64,000 nucleotides of DNA from Lautropia sp. SCN 69-89 (lineage in GTDB: Bacteria; Pseudomonadota; Gammaproteobacteria; Burkholderiales; Burkholderiaceae_E), in contig MEED01000014.1 in assembly GCA_001724855.1 (NCBI GenBank), positions 124,001 through 188,000 on the forward strand. The letters are read 5' to 3'. Below are positions 17,430 through 27,814 of this stretch, in pieces. Position numbers and translations under genes: made by a program. How positions within the stretch are numbered: the first letter of the stretch is position 1; every line of letters starts with the position of its first letter. Below the pieces are notes generated by a model. The model was not told the DNA's origin, did no database searches, and was given only the letters and a program-made list of their open reading frames with translations.

Positions 17430-19512
17430 GCCCGCCGGCACCCTCCACGCAGAACGCGAGGGCTTCCTCTTCGTCGCGCGTGATGCGGAACGGCGGCAGG
17501 CTGGCCACCAGCCTGCGGCCGTAGGGTCGCCCGAGCAGCCGCTCGTCGCAGATCGCCAGCACGCCGCGATCGGTTTCCGAGCGAATCAGGCGCCCTGCGC
17601 CCTGCTTCAGCGCCATCGCGGCGGCGGGCAACTGGATCTCCCGGAACGGGTCTGCGCCGGCACGGCGCATTGCGTCGATGCGCGCGCGCAGGATCGGATC
17701 GTCGGGCGCGGCGAACGGCAGCTTGTCGATGATCACCAGCGACAGCTGCGACCCGACCACGTCCACACCCTCCCAGAAGCTGGCGCTGCCGATGAGTACC
17801 GGACTGCGCAGCGCGCGGAAGCGCTCGATCAGGGCCGGCCGCGAGGCCTGGCCCTGCACCAGCAGCTCGATCCCGAGGTTCGACTGGCGGATCCGCTCGC
17901 CCAGCAGCGCAGCCTGCTGCTCGACCATCCGCAGGCTGGTGCACAGCACGAACGCGCGGCCGCGGTTGGCTTCGATCAGCGGCCAGGCTGCGGCGGCCAC
18001 CTGCTGCGCGAACCGGGGCGAGGCCGGATCGCCGCAGTGGCGAGGCACGTAGAGCAGCGCACGCTGCGCGAAGTCGAACGGGCTTTCCCAGCACAGCGTG
18101 CGCGCCCCCTCCAGCCCCATCGCGCAGGTGAAATGATCGAAGCGACCGGCCACCGCGAGCGTGGCCGAGGTGAAGATCCAGGCGCGTGCCGCTGATTCCC
18201 GATGCCGCCTGAAGGTGCCCGCCACCGACAGCGGCGTGCGATGCAGCGTGACCCCGGACTGGTGCACCTCGGCCCACAGGATCGATGGCGAATCGGCCTC
18301 TTCGTCCTGCGCGGGCCGGTCGTCCTTCGCCTGGCCCGCGACACCCGCCGGCGCTTCGGGCGCCGACCCGGAGCGCCGTGCTGCCGCATCGGGGTCGAGG
18401 CCGTCGAGCCAGCTGTGCAGGCCCTGCGCGAGCTCGGCCGCGCGCACGCGCAGCCGCGCGAGATCGCGGCTGCGCTCTGCCGCAGCAACCAGCGCCGGCA
18501 GCGCGAGTGCTTCGACGAGATCGCCGACTGCCTCGCGCAGTGCCCAGTGGTCGCGCAGCTGCTGGGCGTCGAGGCGTCCGGGCCGGCCTGCCGCCAGCCT
18601 GAGCACGCGCAGTCCCTGCTCGATCGTCCCCGCCAGCTGCCCCCAGTCGGCAGCGTCGCGGGCATCGGCCAGGCCGGCGCGCAACAGGTCGCGTGCGAAC
18701 TCCGCGAGCTGCCGCGTCGAGACGCTGCGTCCGAAGAACTGGGTCGCGATCTCCGGCAACTGGTGCGCTTCGTCGAAGATCAGCGCGTGGGTGGTGGGCA
18801 GAAGCTCGGCGACGCCTTCGTCGCGCAGCGCCAGGTCGGCGCAGAACAGGTGGTGGTTCACCACCACGATGTCGGCCTGCTGCGCCGCCTGGCGCGCCTT
18901 GAACACGAAGCAGTCGGCGAGGTCCGGGCAGTCCTGCCCCAGGCAGTTCTCGCGGGTCGAAGTCGCGCGCGCCCACGCCGGCGCATCCTCGGCGATGCCC
19001 GGCGCCTCGCTGCGATCGCCGCTCGCTGAAATCGCCGCGAATCGCTCGATCCGGCGCAGCACCGCGATGTCCTCGCGACGTTCGAAGCGCCCTTCGGCCA
19101 GGTTGCGGCGCAGATGGTGGCGACAGACGTAATTCGAACGGCCCTTCAGCAGCGCCATCGTCGCGCCCACGCCGAGCGCCTCGCGGACCCGCGGGAGGTC
19201 GCGATGGAACAGCTGGTCCTGCAAGGTCCGCGTGCCGGTACTGAGCAGCACCCGGCCCCCGCACAGCAGCGCCGGCACCAGGTAGGCGAAGGTCTTGCCG
19301 GTACCGGTGCCGGCTTCCGCGACCAGCGTCGAAGGAATGTCCTTGCCGCCGTCGCCGCCGGCCGCCGCGATCGCCGCCGCCACCGCCGTCGCCATCTCGC
19401 GCTGGCCCGTGCGGAACACGAAACCGGGCTGCGCCCGCGCCAGCGGGCCGTCGGGCAGGAATGCCGCGGCCACCGCGGCGTCGAGCCGCGCAGCGGCCGC
19501 GGAATCGCGCAT
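17377..19512 (-). CDS. DinG/YoaA-family ATP-dependent DNA helicase
   Basis: This is a 711-residue XPD-like superfamily 2 helicase. Walker A is AEAGTGTGKTFAYLV, and the four-cysteine Fe-S region is visible in NYVCRHH and ENCLGQDCPDLADC. The DEAH box is IFDEAHQLPE, and the C-terminal helicase motif is GAGRLIRSETDRG. Such helicases resolve DNA structures and R-loops and help replication restart. The length fits YoaA-type proteins. The ATG shares one base with the stop of the small YdcH gene (TGATG), so the two are coupled. The 3' end overlaps bamD. Confidence 0.92.
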   Translation of the reverse strand: MRDSAAAARLDAAVAAAFLPDGPLARAQPGFVFRTGQREMATAVAAAIAAAGGDGGKDIPSTLVAEAGTGTGKTFAYLVPALLCGGRVLLSTGTRTLQDQLFHRDLPRVREALGVGATMALLKGRSNYVCRHHLRRNLAEGRFERREDIAVLRRIERFAAISASGDRSEAPGIAEDAPAWARATSTRENCLGQDCPDLADCFVFKARQAAQQADIVVVNHHLFCADLALRDEGVAELLPTTHALIFDEAHQLPEIATQFFGRSVSTRQLAEFARDLLRAGLADARDAADWGQLAGTIEQGLRVLRLAAGRPGRLDAQQLRDHWALREAVGDLVEALALPALVAAAERSRDLARLRVRAAELAQGLHSWLDGLDPDAAARRSGSAPEAPAGVAGQAKDDRPAQDEEADSPSILWAEVHQSGVTLHRTPLSVAGTFRRHRESAARAWIFTSATLAVAGRFDHFTCAMGLEGARTLCWESPFDFAQRALLYVPRHCGDPASPRFAQQVAAAAWPLIEANRGRAFVLCTSLRMVEQQAALLGERIRQSNLGIELLVQGQASRPALIERFRALRSPVLIGSASFWEGVDVVGSQLSLVIIDKLPFAAPDDPILRARIDAMRRAGADPFREIQLPAAAMALKQGAGRLIRSETDRGVLAICDERLLGRPYGRRLVASLPPFRITRDEEEALAFCVEGAGGLTATPATSDDRPAAGRS

Positions 19513-19751
19513 CAGGCGGGCTCGTCCGGCACAAGCTGCATCTGCAGCAGGGTGATCGCGTCCTTGATGCGCAGCTTGCGCTTCTTCAGTCGCCGCAGCT
19601 GCAGTTCGTCGAAGCGGGTTTGCTCCCCGATCGCGGAGATCATCGCGTCCAGGCCGCGGTGCTCGAGCTGCAGCTCGGCGATGCGCTGCCGGATGACGTC
19701 GGCGGCAAGCGCATCGGCGCCGGGCGACTCGGGGCCGAAGTCTTCATTCAT
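19512..19751 (-). CDS. Small YdcH/DUF465-family protein
   Basis: The 79-residue, mostly helical protein carries the DUF465 pattern: IAELQLEHRGLDAMISAIGE, then LQLRRLKKRKLRIKDAITLLQ, a heptad-like basic helix. Function is unknown in the family. It is translationally coupled to the DinG-like helicase by TGATG. Confidence 0.85.
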   Translation of the reverse strand: MNEDFGPESPGADALAADVIRQRIAELQLEHRGLDAMISAIGEQTRFDELQLRRLKKRKLRIKDAITLLQMQLVPDEPA

Positions 19752-19813
19752 GGCATGAGGGTCGTGGCCGGGCAGGATCGCTCCTGCATGATACGTCGCA
19801 GGGTCGGCGCAAC

Positions 19814-20734
19814 TCAATCCTTCGGCGCTGCTGCCGGAGCCGGCGCTGCTGCCGGGGTTGCCCCTGCTGCCGGAGCCGTCGAGGGTGTCGGGGGCGCCGG
19901 CACGGCATGGCCCTGCCCGGTCGTTGCCGCCCGAGTCTGGCGCTCCGCCGCTGCCGCCGCCCTGGCCTGGCGCTCGGCATCGCGCCGCAGGGCCTGATCG
20001 CGCCGCTGCGCCGCATTGCGATCGCGTTCCGCATTGCGGCGCTCGACCTCGCGCAGCTTGCGCTCGTGACGCGCCGCACGCTCCGCGGCCTGCGCCTGCC
20101 GCTCGCCCACCTGCGCGCGGCGGCGTGCTGCGTCGGCCTCGCGCTCGGCCTGCCGTGCGCGCGCCGCTTCGGCCTCGCCCGCCCTGCGCGCCTCGCGCGC
20201 CGCGCGCTGCTCCTCCTGGGCGCGATGCTCGGCCAACCGTCGCTGCTGGCGCGCTGTTGCCTCCTCGCGCCGGCGTTGTTCGGCGCCCTGGTCTTCGGCA
20301 CGCGCAGCCGCCTCGGCCCGCGCGCGGTTGTCTTCGCGCGCTTCCTGCTCGCGCAGCACCGCACGTGCCGCCGCCTCGCGATCCTTCAGGGCCTGCGCCT
20401 GGCGCCGTTCGCGTTCGCGCACACGCTGCAGGCAATCGTTGACCAGCACGCGCTGCCGGCACTCGGCCTCGTCGGCGCGCAGCCGCGCAGCGGCTTCGGC
20501 GCGCTCGCGCTCGATCGCGGCCAGCGCCGTTCGGGCCTCGACGACATTGGCCGGTGCCCGGCCGGCGATCGAAGCCTGACTCGCGGCCGACGCCTGACTC
20601 GCGGCCGATGCCCGGTTCGCGGTCGATGCCTGGCCGCCCCCCGACATCTCCGCCGCTGCCGGCGGGGTTCCGGCAAGCGCTGCCGCGAGCACCAGCGTCG
20701 TTGCCAGGACTTGCCGAAGGCGGCCGCCGTGCAT
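19814..20734 (-). CDS. Secreted Arg/Ala/Glu-rich coiled-coil protein of unknown function
   Basis: A 306-residue protein with a signal peptide (VLATTLVLAAALAGTPPAAA, cleavage after AAAEM likely). A Ser/Ala-Gln repeat (NRASAASQASAASQAS) follows. Then comes a very long charged coiled coil (about 75-270) of Arg, Ala, Glu and Gln, and a Pro/Ala tail (PAPPTPSTAPAAG). Two cysteines sit in ECRQRVLVNDCLQRVRERERR, a pattern I associate with uncharacterised betaproteobacterial secreted proteins; it could form a disulfide. An in-frame GTG 3 codons upstream is an alternative start. It lies 13 bp after zapE. Confidence 0.75.
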   Translation of the reverse strand: MHGGRLRQVLATTLVLAAALAGTPPAAAEMSGGGQASTANRASAASQASAASQASIAGRAPANVVEARTALAAIERERAEAAARLRADEAECRQRVLVNDCLQRVRERERRQAQALKDREAAARAVLREQEAREDNRARAEAAARAEDQGAEQRRREEATARQQRRLAEHRAQEEQRAAREARRAGEAEAARARQAEREADAARRRAQVGERQAQAAERAARHERKLREVERRNAERDRNAAQRRDQALRRDAERQARAAAAAERQTRAATTGQGHAVPAPPTPSTAPAAGATPAAAPAPAAAPKD

Positions 20735-20747
20735 CGTCGTCACCCTC

Positions 20748-21851
20748 TCAGCTGCCGGCCAGTTCCGCGCCCGCCTCGCGGCGCGGCGCTTCGAGGTACT
20801 CGCGCGACTGCATCTCGATGATCCGGCTCACCGTGCGATGGAACTCGCCCGCCATCGCGCCCTCGGTATAGAGCTCCGCCGGCGGGCATTCGGCCGACAT
20901 GATGAGCTTCACGCGCCGGTCGTACAGCACGTCGACCAGCCAGACGAAGCGGCGCGCCTCCGATGCCATCGCTGCGCTCATCCGCGGCACGCCCGACAGG
21001 ATCACCGCATGGAACTGGCTGGCGATCTCGAGATAGTCGTTCTGCGAGCGCGGGCCGCCGCACAGCGTGCGGAAGTCGAACCAGACCACGCCGCCGGCGC
21101 GCCGCAGCGCCCGGATCTCGCGATGCTCGATCATCAGCCGCGGCTCTTCGTCGCGCGCCTCGGCCAGTGCCGCGAAGGCGTCGCGCAGCGCGCGATCGGC
21201 AGCCGCGCCGAGCGGCCAGTGATAGGCGCTGACGCCGGACAGCGAGCGAACGCGGTAGTCGGTGCCGGCGTCGACCTCGATCACGTCGACGTTGGCCTTG
21301 ATCAGCTCGATCGCGGGCAGTATCCGCGCGCGGTGCAGCCCTTCCGGATACAGCATGTCCGGATGATAGTTCGAGGTCATCACGAAGGTGACGCCGTGCG
21401 CGAACAGCGCACGCATCAGCCGCTCGAGGATCATCGCGTCCGCGATGTCCGAGACGTGGAACTCGTCGAAGCAGATCAGCCGGTAACGCCGCGCCACGCG
21501 GGCCGCGACCGCGTCGAGCGGATCGGCTTGCCCCTTCAGGTCCTGCAGCGAGCGGTGCACGCCGCGCATGAACTCGTGGAAATGCAGCCGCGTCTTGCGC
21601 ACGACCGGAATCGAGGCGTAGAAGCTGTCCATCAGGAAGCTCTTGCCGCGGCCCACGCCACCGTAGAGCCAGACGCCGCGCGGCACCGCGGGACGGTTGA
21701 TCAGCTTCTTGAGCCGGTTCGAGCGCTGCGCCTTGTACGCGACGAACTCGTCGTGCATGCGCTGCAGCCGGTCGGCCGCCGCCATCTGGGCGGCGTCGGC
21801 CACGTAGCCGCGCCGGGCGAGCGCCTCGCGAAAAGCCTCGATCACGCTCAC
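20748..21851 (-). CDS. zapE: Cell division protein ZapE (AFG1-like ATPase)
   Basis: This 367-residue AAA-type ATPase has Walker A GGVGRGKSFLMD and Walker B LICFDEFHVSDIADAM, plus the family stretch FHEFMRGVH and MTSNYHPDMLYPEGL. ZapE associates with the FtsZ ring in E. coli; its mitochondrial homologue AFG1/LACE1 acts in protein quality control. The start is GTG; another GTG is two codons on. It follows lpdA by 13 bp on the same strand, a linkage seen in other betaproteobacteria. Confidence 0.93.
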   Translation of the reverse strand: MSVIEAFREALARRGYVADAAQMAAADRLQRMHDEFVAYKAQRSNRLKKLINRPAVPRGVWLYGGVGRGKSFLMDSFYASIPVVRKTRLHFHEFMRGVHRSLQDLKGQADPLDAVAARVARRYRLICFDEFHVSDIADAMILERLMRALFAHGVTFVMTSNYHPDMLYPEGLHRARILPAIELIKANVDVIEVDAGTDYRVRSLSGVSAYHWPLGAAADRALRDAFAALAEARDEEPRLMIEHREIRALRRAGGVVWFDFRTLCGGPRSQNDYLEIASQFHAVILSGVPRMSAAMASEARRFVWLVDVLYDRRVKLIMSAECPPAELYTEGAMAGEFHRTVSRIIEMQSREYLEAPRREAGAELAGS

Positions 21852-21864
21852 GACGAGGCGGTCG

Positions 21865-23319
21865 TCACATGTTCAGCGAGCGCTTGTCGGTAGCGGCCAG
21901 AGCCGCCTCGCGCAGGACTTCGGACATCGACGGATGCGGGTGGCAGACGCGGCCGATGTCCTCGGCCGACGCCTTGAACTCCATCGCGAGCACCGCCTCG
22001 GCAACGAGGTCGGAGGCCGCGGCCGACACGACGTGCACGCCGAGCACCTCGTCGGTGGCGGCGTCGGCGAGCACCTTCACGAAGCCCTCGGGCGCGGCCA
22101 CCCCCAGCGCCCGCCCGTTGATCGAGAACGGGAACTGACCCGACTTGTAGGCGCGCCCTTCGGCCTGCAGCTGCTCCTCGGTGCGCCCCACCCAGGCGAT
22201 CTCCGGCGAGGTGTAGATCACCCACGGAATGCAGTTGTAGTCGATGTGCGGCTTCTGGCCGGCGATCAGTTCGGCCACCATCACGCCCTCGTCCTCGGCC
22301 TTGTGCGCGAGCATCGGGCCGCGCACCACGTCGCCGACCGCCCAGACGTTGGGCACTGCGGTGCGGCAACCCTCGTCCACCGGAATGAAGCCGCGCTCGT
22401 CGACCGACAGGCCGATCGACTCGAGCCCCAGGCCGTCGGTGTTCGGCACCCGGCCGACCGAGACGACCAGGCGGTCGCATTCGAGCACCTGCGCCGCGCC
22501 CCGGTCGTCGGTCCAGTCGACCTTCACGCCGCGCTTGCCGGCCTGCACCGAGCCGATCTGCGCCCCGAGGTGAACCTTCAGCCCCTGCCGCGTGAACTGC
22601 TTCCAGGCCTCCTTGCGCACGCCCGCGTCGGCGGCGGCAAGGAAGGTCGGCATCGCCTCGAGAATCGTGACTTCGGCGCCGAGCCGGCGCCACACCGACC
22701 CGAGCTCGAGCCCGATCACGCCGGCGCCGATCACGCCCAGGCGCCGCGGCACCTCGGAGATCGAAAGCGCGCCCTCGCTGTCGCAGACCAGCTGGTTGTC
22801 CACCGGCACCCCCGGCAAGTGCCGCGCCTTCGAGCCGGTGGCGATGATCACGTTCACCGCGTCGACCAGCTGCGGGGCCTTCGCGGCGGCGCCCTCGGCG
22901 GCTTCGTCGAGGACCTCGATGCGAAACGCGCCATCCTCGGCGCCGACGAAGCGGCCGTGGCCCTTGAGCCAGGTGATCTTGTTCTTGCGGAACAGGAACT
23001 CGACGCCCTTGGTCATCTTCGAGACGATCGCGTCCTTGCGCGACAACATCTTCGCCAGGTCGAGCTTCACGCCGTCGGCCGAGATGCCGTGCTCGCCGAG
23101 ATGGTGGCGCGTCTTCTCGAAGACCTCGCTCGAACCGAGCAGCGCCTTCGAGGGGATGCAGCCCACGTTCAGGCAGGTGCCTCCGAGCGCGAGTTCGCCC
23201 TTCGCATTGCGCCACTTCTCGACGCAGGCAACCTTGAAGCCGAGCTGCGCGGCGCGCACCGCGGCGATGTAGCCGCCGGGACCCGCACCGATGACGACGA
23301 CGTCGTATGTCTGGGCCAT
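21865..23319 (-). CDS. lpdA: Dihydrolipoyl dehydrogenase (E3 of 2-oxoglutarate dehydrogenase)
   Basis: E3 reoxidises dihydrolipoamide with NAD+. The 484-residue flavoprotein has the FAD motif [15 protein letters not shown], the redox-active disulfide [13 protein letters not shown], the NAD motif [15 protein letters not shown], and the C-terminal catalytic [10 protein letters not shown]. It is third in sucA-sucB-lpdA, 13 bp after sucB, and so serves the 2-oxoglutarate dehydrogenase complex. Confidence 0.97.
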   Translation of the reverse strand: MAQTYDVVVIGAGPGGYIAAVRAAQLGFKVACVEKWRNAKGELALGGTCLNVGCIPSKALLGSSEVFEKTRHHLGEHGISADGVKLDLAKMLSRKDAIVSKMTKGVEFLFRKNKITWLKGHGRFVGAEDGAFRIEVLDEAAEGAAAKAPQLVDAVNVIIATGSKARHLPGVPVDNQLVCDSEGALSISEVPRRLGVIGAGVIGLELGSVWRRLGAEVTILEAMPTFLAAADAGVRKEAWKQFTRQGLKVHLGAQIGSVQAGKRGVKVDWTDDRGAAQVLECDRLVVSVGRVPNTDGLGLESIGLSVDERGFIPVDEGCRTAVPNVWAVGDVVRGPMLAHKAEDEGVMVAELIAGQKPHIDYNCIPWVIYTSPEIAWVGRTEEQLQAEGRAYKSGQFPFSINGRALGVAAPEGFVKVLADAATDEVLGVHVVSAAASDLVAEAVLAMEFKASAEDIGRVCHPHPSMSEVLREAALAATDKRSLNM

Positions 23320-23332
23320 GTCCGCGCGCTCC

Positions 23333-24640
23333 TCAGAGATCCAGCAGCAGGCGCGACGGGTCTTCGAGCGCCTCCTTGATCGCCACGAGAAACAGCACCG
23401 CCTCGCGACCGTCGATGATCCGGTGGTCGTACGAGACCGCCAGGTAGTTCATCGGCCTCACCACCACCTGGCCGTGCTCGACCACTGCGCGGTCTTTCGT
23501 TGCGTGCACCCCGAGGATCGCCGACTGCGGCGGGTTGATGATCGGCGTCGAGAGCATCGAGCCGAACACGCCGCCGTTGCTGATCGAGAAGGTGCCCCCG
23601 GTCAGCTCCTCGATCCCGAGCTTGCCGTCCTGCGCGCGCTTGCCGTAGTCGGCGATCTGCTTCTCGACCTGCGCGAAGCTCATCTGGTCGGCGTTGCGGA
23701 TCACCGGCACGACCAGGCCGCGCGGCGAGCCCACCGCCACGCCGATGTCGAAGTAGCCGTGGTAGACGATGTCGTTGCCGTCGACCGACGCGTTGACGAC
23801 CGGGAACTTCTTCAGCCCGTGCACCGCGGCCTTCACGAAGAACGACATGAAGCCGAGCCGCACGCCGTGCTCCTTCTCGAAGCGCTCCTGGTAGCGCTTG
23901 CGAAGGTCCATCACCGGCTGCATGTTCACTTCGTTGAACGTGGTGAGGATCGCGTTGGTCGACTGCGACTGCAGCAGCCGCTCGGCCACCCGCTGGCGCA
24001 GCCGCGACATCGGAACGCGCTGCTGCGGCCGCCCTTCGAGCAGCTTCGAGACGTCGAGCGGGGGCCGCACTTCGGGCAGGGCCGTGGCGGGCACGCCGGT
24101 CGGGATCGCCGGCGCCGCCGGGCGCGCGGCCGCCGCCGTCGCCGCAATCACGTCGCCCTTGGTGATGCGCCCGTCGCGGCCGGTACCGGCCACCTGCGCG
24201 GGCGTGAGCTGGGCCTCGGCCATCAGCTTCGCCGCCGCCGGCATCGCGACGCCTGCCTTCGCACCGGCGGCTGGCGCAGCCGCCGGCGCAGGCGTGGGCA
24301 TCGCGGCCGCCGGTGCCGCGGCTGGCGCCGCTGCGGCCGCAGCAGCCGGGGCAGCCGGCGCCGTCGCGGCAGCCGCTGTGGGCGCGGCCGCCGCCTTCGC
24401 CTCGGTGTCGATGACCGCGATGACTTCACCGGCCACGACGGTGCTGCCGTCGCCCTTGATCACCTGCGCCAGGACGCCGGCCGCCGGAGCCGGCAGTTCG
24501 AGCACGACCTTGTCGGTTTCGACGTCGATCAGGTTTTCGTCACGGGCCACCGCCTCGCCGGCCTTCTTGTGCCACTGCAGCAGGGTTGCCTCGGCCACCG
24601 ATTCCGACAACTGCGGAACCCTGACTTCGATGAGAGCCAT
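23333..24640 (-). CDS. sucB: Dihydrolipoamide succinyltransferase (E2 of 2-oxoglutarate dehydrogenase)
   Basis: The 435-residue E2 has one N-terminal lipoyl domain with the lipoylated lysine in [12 protein letters not shown] (about residue 43). A long Ala/Pro linker is followed by the peripheral-subunit-binding domain ([28 protein letters not shown]) and the catalytic core ending in SYDHRIIDG. It transfers succinyl groups from lipoate to CoA. It lies between sucA and lpdA. Confidence 0.97.
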   Translation of the reverse strand: MALIEVRVPQLSESVAEATLLQWHKKAGEAVARDENLIDVETDKVVLELPAPAAGVLAQVIKGDGSTVVAGEVIAVIDTEAKAAAAPTAAAATAPAAPAAAAAAAPAAAPAAAMPTPAPAAAPAAGAKAGVAMPAAAKLMAEAQLTPAQVAGTGRDGRITKGDVIAATAAAARPAAPAIPTGVPATALPEVRPPLDVSKLLEGRPQQRVPMSRLRQRVAERLLQSQSTNAILTTFNEVNMQPVMDLRKRYQERFEKEHGVRLGFMSFFVKAAVHGLKKFPVVNASVDGNDIVYHGYFDIGVAVGSPRGLVVPVIRNADQMSFAQVEKQIADYGKRAQDGKLGIEELTGGTFSISNGGVFGSMLSTPIINPPQSAILGVHATKDRAVVEHGQVVVRPMNYLAVSYDHRIIDGREAVLFLVAIKEALEDPSRLLLDL

Positions 24641-24668
24641 TTGCCTGTTCTCCGGGGAGGAATTCGGT

Positions 24669-27530
24669 TCAGTTCGATTTCTTGCTGCGCGAACGGGCCT
24701 CGCCGAGCGCCGCGGCGATCAGCTCCTTCTGCTGCGCATAGTGCTTGTCGTAGTACCCGACGGCCGGCGAAGCCGAGGGCGCACGCCCGGCGTAGCCGAG
24801 CTTCTGGCCCTCCTTCAGCGTCTCGGCGACGTGGTGCTGCACGTAGAACCAGGCGCCCTGGTTCTGCGGCTCGTCCTGGCACCAGATCACCTGCGAGGCA
24901 TTCGGGAACTTCTTCATCTCGGCCTCGAACGCCTTGTGCGCGAACGGATACAGCTGCTCGATGCGCACCAGCGCCACGTCGTCGAGCCCGCGCTCGCGGC
25001 GCGCGGCCAGCAGGTCGTAGTAGACCTTGCCGGTGCACACGACCACGCGCTTGACCTTCTTCGGGTCGACCGTGGCCGCCGTCTCGCCGATCACCGTGCG
25101 GAACTCCCCGCGGGCGAGGTCGTCGAGCGAGGACACCGCCTCCTTGTTCCGCAGCAACGACTTGGGCGTCATGATCACCAGCGGCTTGCGGAACATGCGG
25201 ATCATCTGCCGCCGCAGCAGGTGGAAGATCTGCGCCGGCGTGGTCGGCTGGCAGACCTGCATGTTGTGCTCGGCGCACAATTGCAGGAAGCGCTCGAGCC
25301 GCGCCGACGAATGCTCGGGACCCTGGCCCTCGTAGCCGTGCGGCAGCATCAAGACCAGGCCGCAGGCGCGGCCCCACTTGGTTTCGCCCGACGCGATGAA
25401 CTGGTCGATGACCACCTGCGCGCCGTTGGCGAAGTCGCCGAACTGCGCCTCCCAGATGACCAGCGTGTTCGGATCCGACGACGCGTAACCGTACTCGAAG
25501 GCGAGCACCGCCTCCTCCGACAGCACCGAGTCGATGACGATGAACTGGCCCTGCTTGTCGGCGACGAACTGAAGCGGAATGTACGCGCCCTGGTCCCACT
25601 TCTCGCGGTTCTGGTCGTGCAGCACCGCGTGGCGGTGCGTGAACGTGCCGCGGCCCGAGTCCTGACCCGAAAGGCGCACGCCGAATCCCGACGCGACCAG
25701 CGACGCGAACGCCATGTGCTCGCCCATGCCCCAGTCGAGCGGCAGCTCGCCGTTGACCATCGCGCGCCGGTCGTTGATCACCCGCTCGACCAGCGGATGC
25801 AGCTTGAAGCCGGACGGCACCGTCGTGATGCGTTCGCCGAGCCGGCGCAGTTCGCCGATCGGCACCGCGGTGTCGGCGCTGTCGGTCCACTTGCGGTTCA
25901 GGAAGGGAAGCCAGTCGACCGCGAACTTGCTCTTGAAGTTGGTGATGACCGGGTCGATCCGGTGCTTGCCCTCGTCCATCGCCGTGCGGTACGCGGCGAC
26001 CATCGCCTCGGCGTCGGACTCGCGGATCACCTCCTGCGCGACCAGCTTGTCGGCGTAGATCTTGCGCGTTCCCGCATGCGCGGCAATCTTCTTGTACATC
26101 ATCGGCTGCGTGACCGCCGGCGTGTCCTGTTCGTTGTGCCCGAGGCGGCGGAAGCAGACGATGTCGACCACCACGTCCTTGCGGAAACGCTGCCGGAAGT
26201 CGAGCGCCAGCTGCGCTGCGTAAACCACCGCCTCGGCGTCGTCGCCGTTCACGTGGAATACCGGCGCCTCGATCATCTTGACCACGTCGGTGCAGTAGAT
26301 CGTCGAGCGGGTGTCGCGCGGATCGGATGTGGTGAAGCCGATCTGGTTGTTGATCACGATGTGCACGGTACCGCGCGTGCCGTAGCCGCGCGTCTGCGCC
26401 AGGTTCAGCGTCTCCATCACGACGCCCTGCCCCGCGAAGGCCGCGTCCCCGTGCACCAGCACCGGCAGCACGTGGTCGCCGTTGCGGTCGCCGCGGCGAA
26501 CCATCCGCGCCCGACACGATCCCTCGACCACCGGGTTCACGATCTCCAGGTGCGAGGGGTTGAACGCGAGCGAGAGGTGCACCGGCCCGCCGGCGGTGGA
26601 GATGTCGCTGGAGAAGCCCTTGTGGTACTTGACGTCCCCGCTGGGCAGGTCGTCCGCGTGGCGGCCTTCGAACTCGGCGAACAGTTCCCCGGGCATCTTG
26701 CCCAGGGTGTTCACCAGCACGTTCAGGCGGCCGCGATGGGCCATGCCGATCACCAGTTCCTGGATGCCGGCCTCGCCGGCCCGGTGCACCAGTTCGTCCA
26801 TCGCGGCGATGAAGCTCTCGCCGCCCTCGAGCGAGAAGCGCTTCTGGCCCACGTACCGCGTATGCAGGTAGCGCTCGAGCCCTTCGGCGGCGGTCAGCCG
26901 GTCGAGGATGCGCCTCTTCTTGTCGGTGCTGTAGCTCGGGCGCGCGCGCGTCGACTCGAGGCGCTCCTGGATCCAGCGCTTCTGCGCCTGGTCGCTGATA
27001 TACATGAACTCGGCGCCGATCGACCCGCAGTAGGTGTCACGCAGCGCCTTGACGATGTCGCGCAGCGGCGCGTTGTCGAAGCCGAAATAGGTGTTGGCCG
27101 CCGAATAGATGTTGGCGTGCTCGCCCTCGGTGAAGTCGTAGAACGCCGGCTCCAGTTCGGGAATCGCCGGGCGCTCCTGGCGCTTGAGCGGATCGAGGTC
27201 GGCCCAGCGCGAGCCGAGGTTGCGGTACGCCGCGACCAGCGACTGGACGAACACCTGCTTGCGCGCGGTGGCGGCGTCGCCGCCCATCATGCGCGGCTGC
27301 AGCGTGCCTTCCCGGGCGCGTTCGGCGAACGACTGGACGATCGGTGCGTGCGCGATATCGCGCGTCTGCGTGCTGCCGTCGGCCGCAGGCACCGCCTGCA
27401 TGCTGTCGAACCACGCGCGCCAGGCCTCGGGAACCGAGCCGGGGTTGTTCAGGTAGCTCTCGTAGAGCTCCTCGACGTACGGGGCATTGCCGCCGAACAG
27501 GTACGAGTTCGACTGGAACGCTTTCATCAT
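24669..27530 (-). CDS. sucA: 2-oxoglutarate dehydrogenase E1 component
   Basis: The 953-residue thiamine-diphosphate enzyme decarboxylates 2-oxoglutarate. The family N-terminus ([23 protein letters not shown]) binds E2. The E1 core shows [28 protein letters not shown] and [14 protein letters not shown], and the C-terminal part [11 protein letters not shown]. Two ATGs in tandem begin the gene, preceded by AGGTGA. It is first of sucA-sucB-lpdA-zapE. The 176 bp before it, up to the large inverted repeat, must hold its promoter, but I see no strong match. Confidence 0.98.
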   Translation of the reverse strand: MMKAFQSNSYLFGGNAPYVEELYESYLNNPGSVPEAWRAWFDSMQAVPAADGSTQTRDIAHAPIVQSFAERAREGTLQPRMMGGDAATARKQVFVQSLVAAYRNLGSRWADLDPLKRQERPAIPELEPAFYDFTEGEHANIYSAANTYFGFDNAPLRDIVKALRDTYCGSIGAEFMYISDQAQKRWIQERLESTRARPSYSTDKKRRILDRLTAAEGLERYLHTRYVGQKRFSLEGGESFIAAMDELVHRAGEAGIQELVIGMAHRGRLNVLVNTLGKMPGELFAEFEGRHADDLPSGDVKYHKGFSSDISTAGGPVHLSLAFNPSHLEIVNPVVEGSCRARMVRRGDRNGDHVLPVLVHGDAAFAGQGVVMETLNLAQTRGYGTRGTVHIVINNQIGFTTSDPRDTRSTIYCTDVVKMIEAPVFHVNGDDAEAVVYAAQLALDFRQRFRKDVVVDIVCFRRLGHNEQDTPAVTQPMMYKKIAAHAGTRKIYADKLVAQEVIRESDAEAMVAAYRTAMDEGKHRIDPVITNFKSKFAVDWLPFLNRKWTDSADTAVPIGELRRLGERITTVPSGFKLHPLVERVINDRRAMVNGELPLDWGMGEHMAFASLVASGFGVRLSGQDSGRGTFTHRHAVLHDQNREKWDQGAYIPLQFVADKQGQFIVIDSVLSEEAVLAFEYGYASSDPNTLVIWEAQFGDFANGAQVVIDQFIASGETKWGRACGLVLMLPHGYEGQGPEHSSARLERFLQLCAEHNMQVCQPTTPAQIFHLLRRQMIRMFRKPLVIMTPKSLLRNKEAVSSLDDLARGEFRTVIGETAATVDPKKVKRVVVCTGKVYYDLLAARRERGLDDVALVRIEQLYPFAHKAFEAEMKKFPNASQVIWCQDEPQNQGAWFYVQHHVAETLKEGQKLGYAGRAPSASPAVGYYDKHYAQQKELIAAALGEARSRSKKSN

Positions 27531-27706
27531 GGTTCTTCACCTTTCGGAACGAGTTTCTCGTCAAAGATGCTCGGACGGCCGCGTTGCGACGGCGCCGACG
27601 AATCGCGTCCGGCTTCCGGATCGGCGACTCGAGATTCAGCGGTGGTGACGACGGGGGATTACGTCATGGCGGCAAGCTTTGGCGGGTGTTGCGATGTTAC
27701 CACCGA

Positions 27707-27814
27707 CCTGCGTTGAGCGCCGTTGCGCGCCTGGCTGAGCGGGCCGTGAGTGCACTGCCCAGGGCGCGCGCTCACGGCCCGCTCAGCCAGGCGCGCAACG
27801 GCGCTCAACGCAGG
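27707..27814. repeat. Perfect 44-bp inverted repeat with 20-bp spacer
   Basis: Two 44-bp arms (27707-27750 and 27771-27814) are exact reverse complements around a 20-bp spacer. The right arm contains the last three codons and stop of the PA2778-like gene. On the minus strand no T-run follows the hairpin, so it is not a classical terminator, although an RNA hairpin of this size would probably hinder transcription and 3' exonucleases. Nothing resembling a transposase or terminal repeats of an insertion sequence is next to it. Confidence 0.95.

Noticed and set aside
23898-27716. 1272-codon open frame opposite sucA and sucB
   Set aside because: It is a shadow of two well-conserved genes on the other strand and has no family features.
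27707-27814. Inverted repeat as ends of a small insertion element
   Set aside because: The spacer is only 20 bp, there are no flanking direct repeats that I can see and no second copy in the window.
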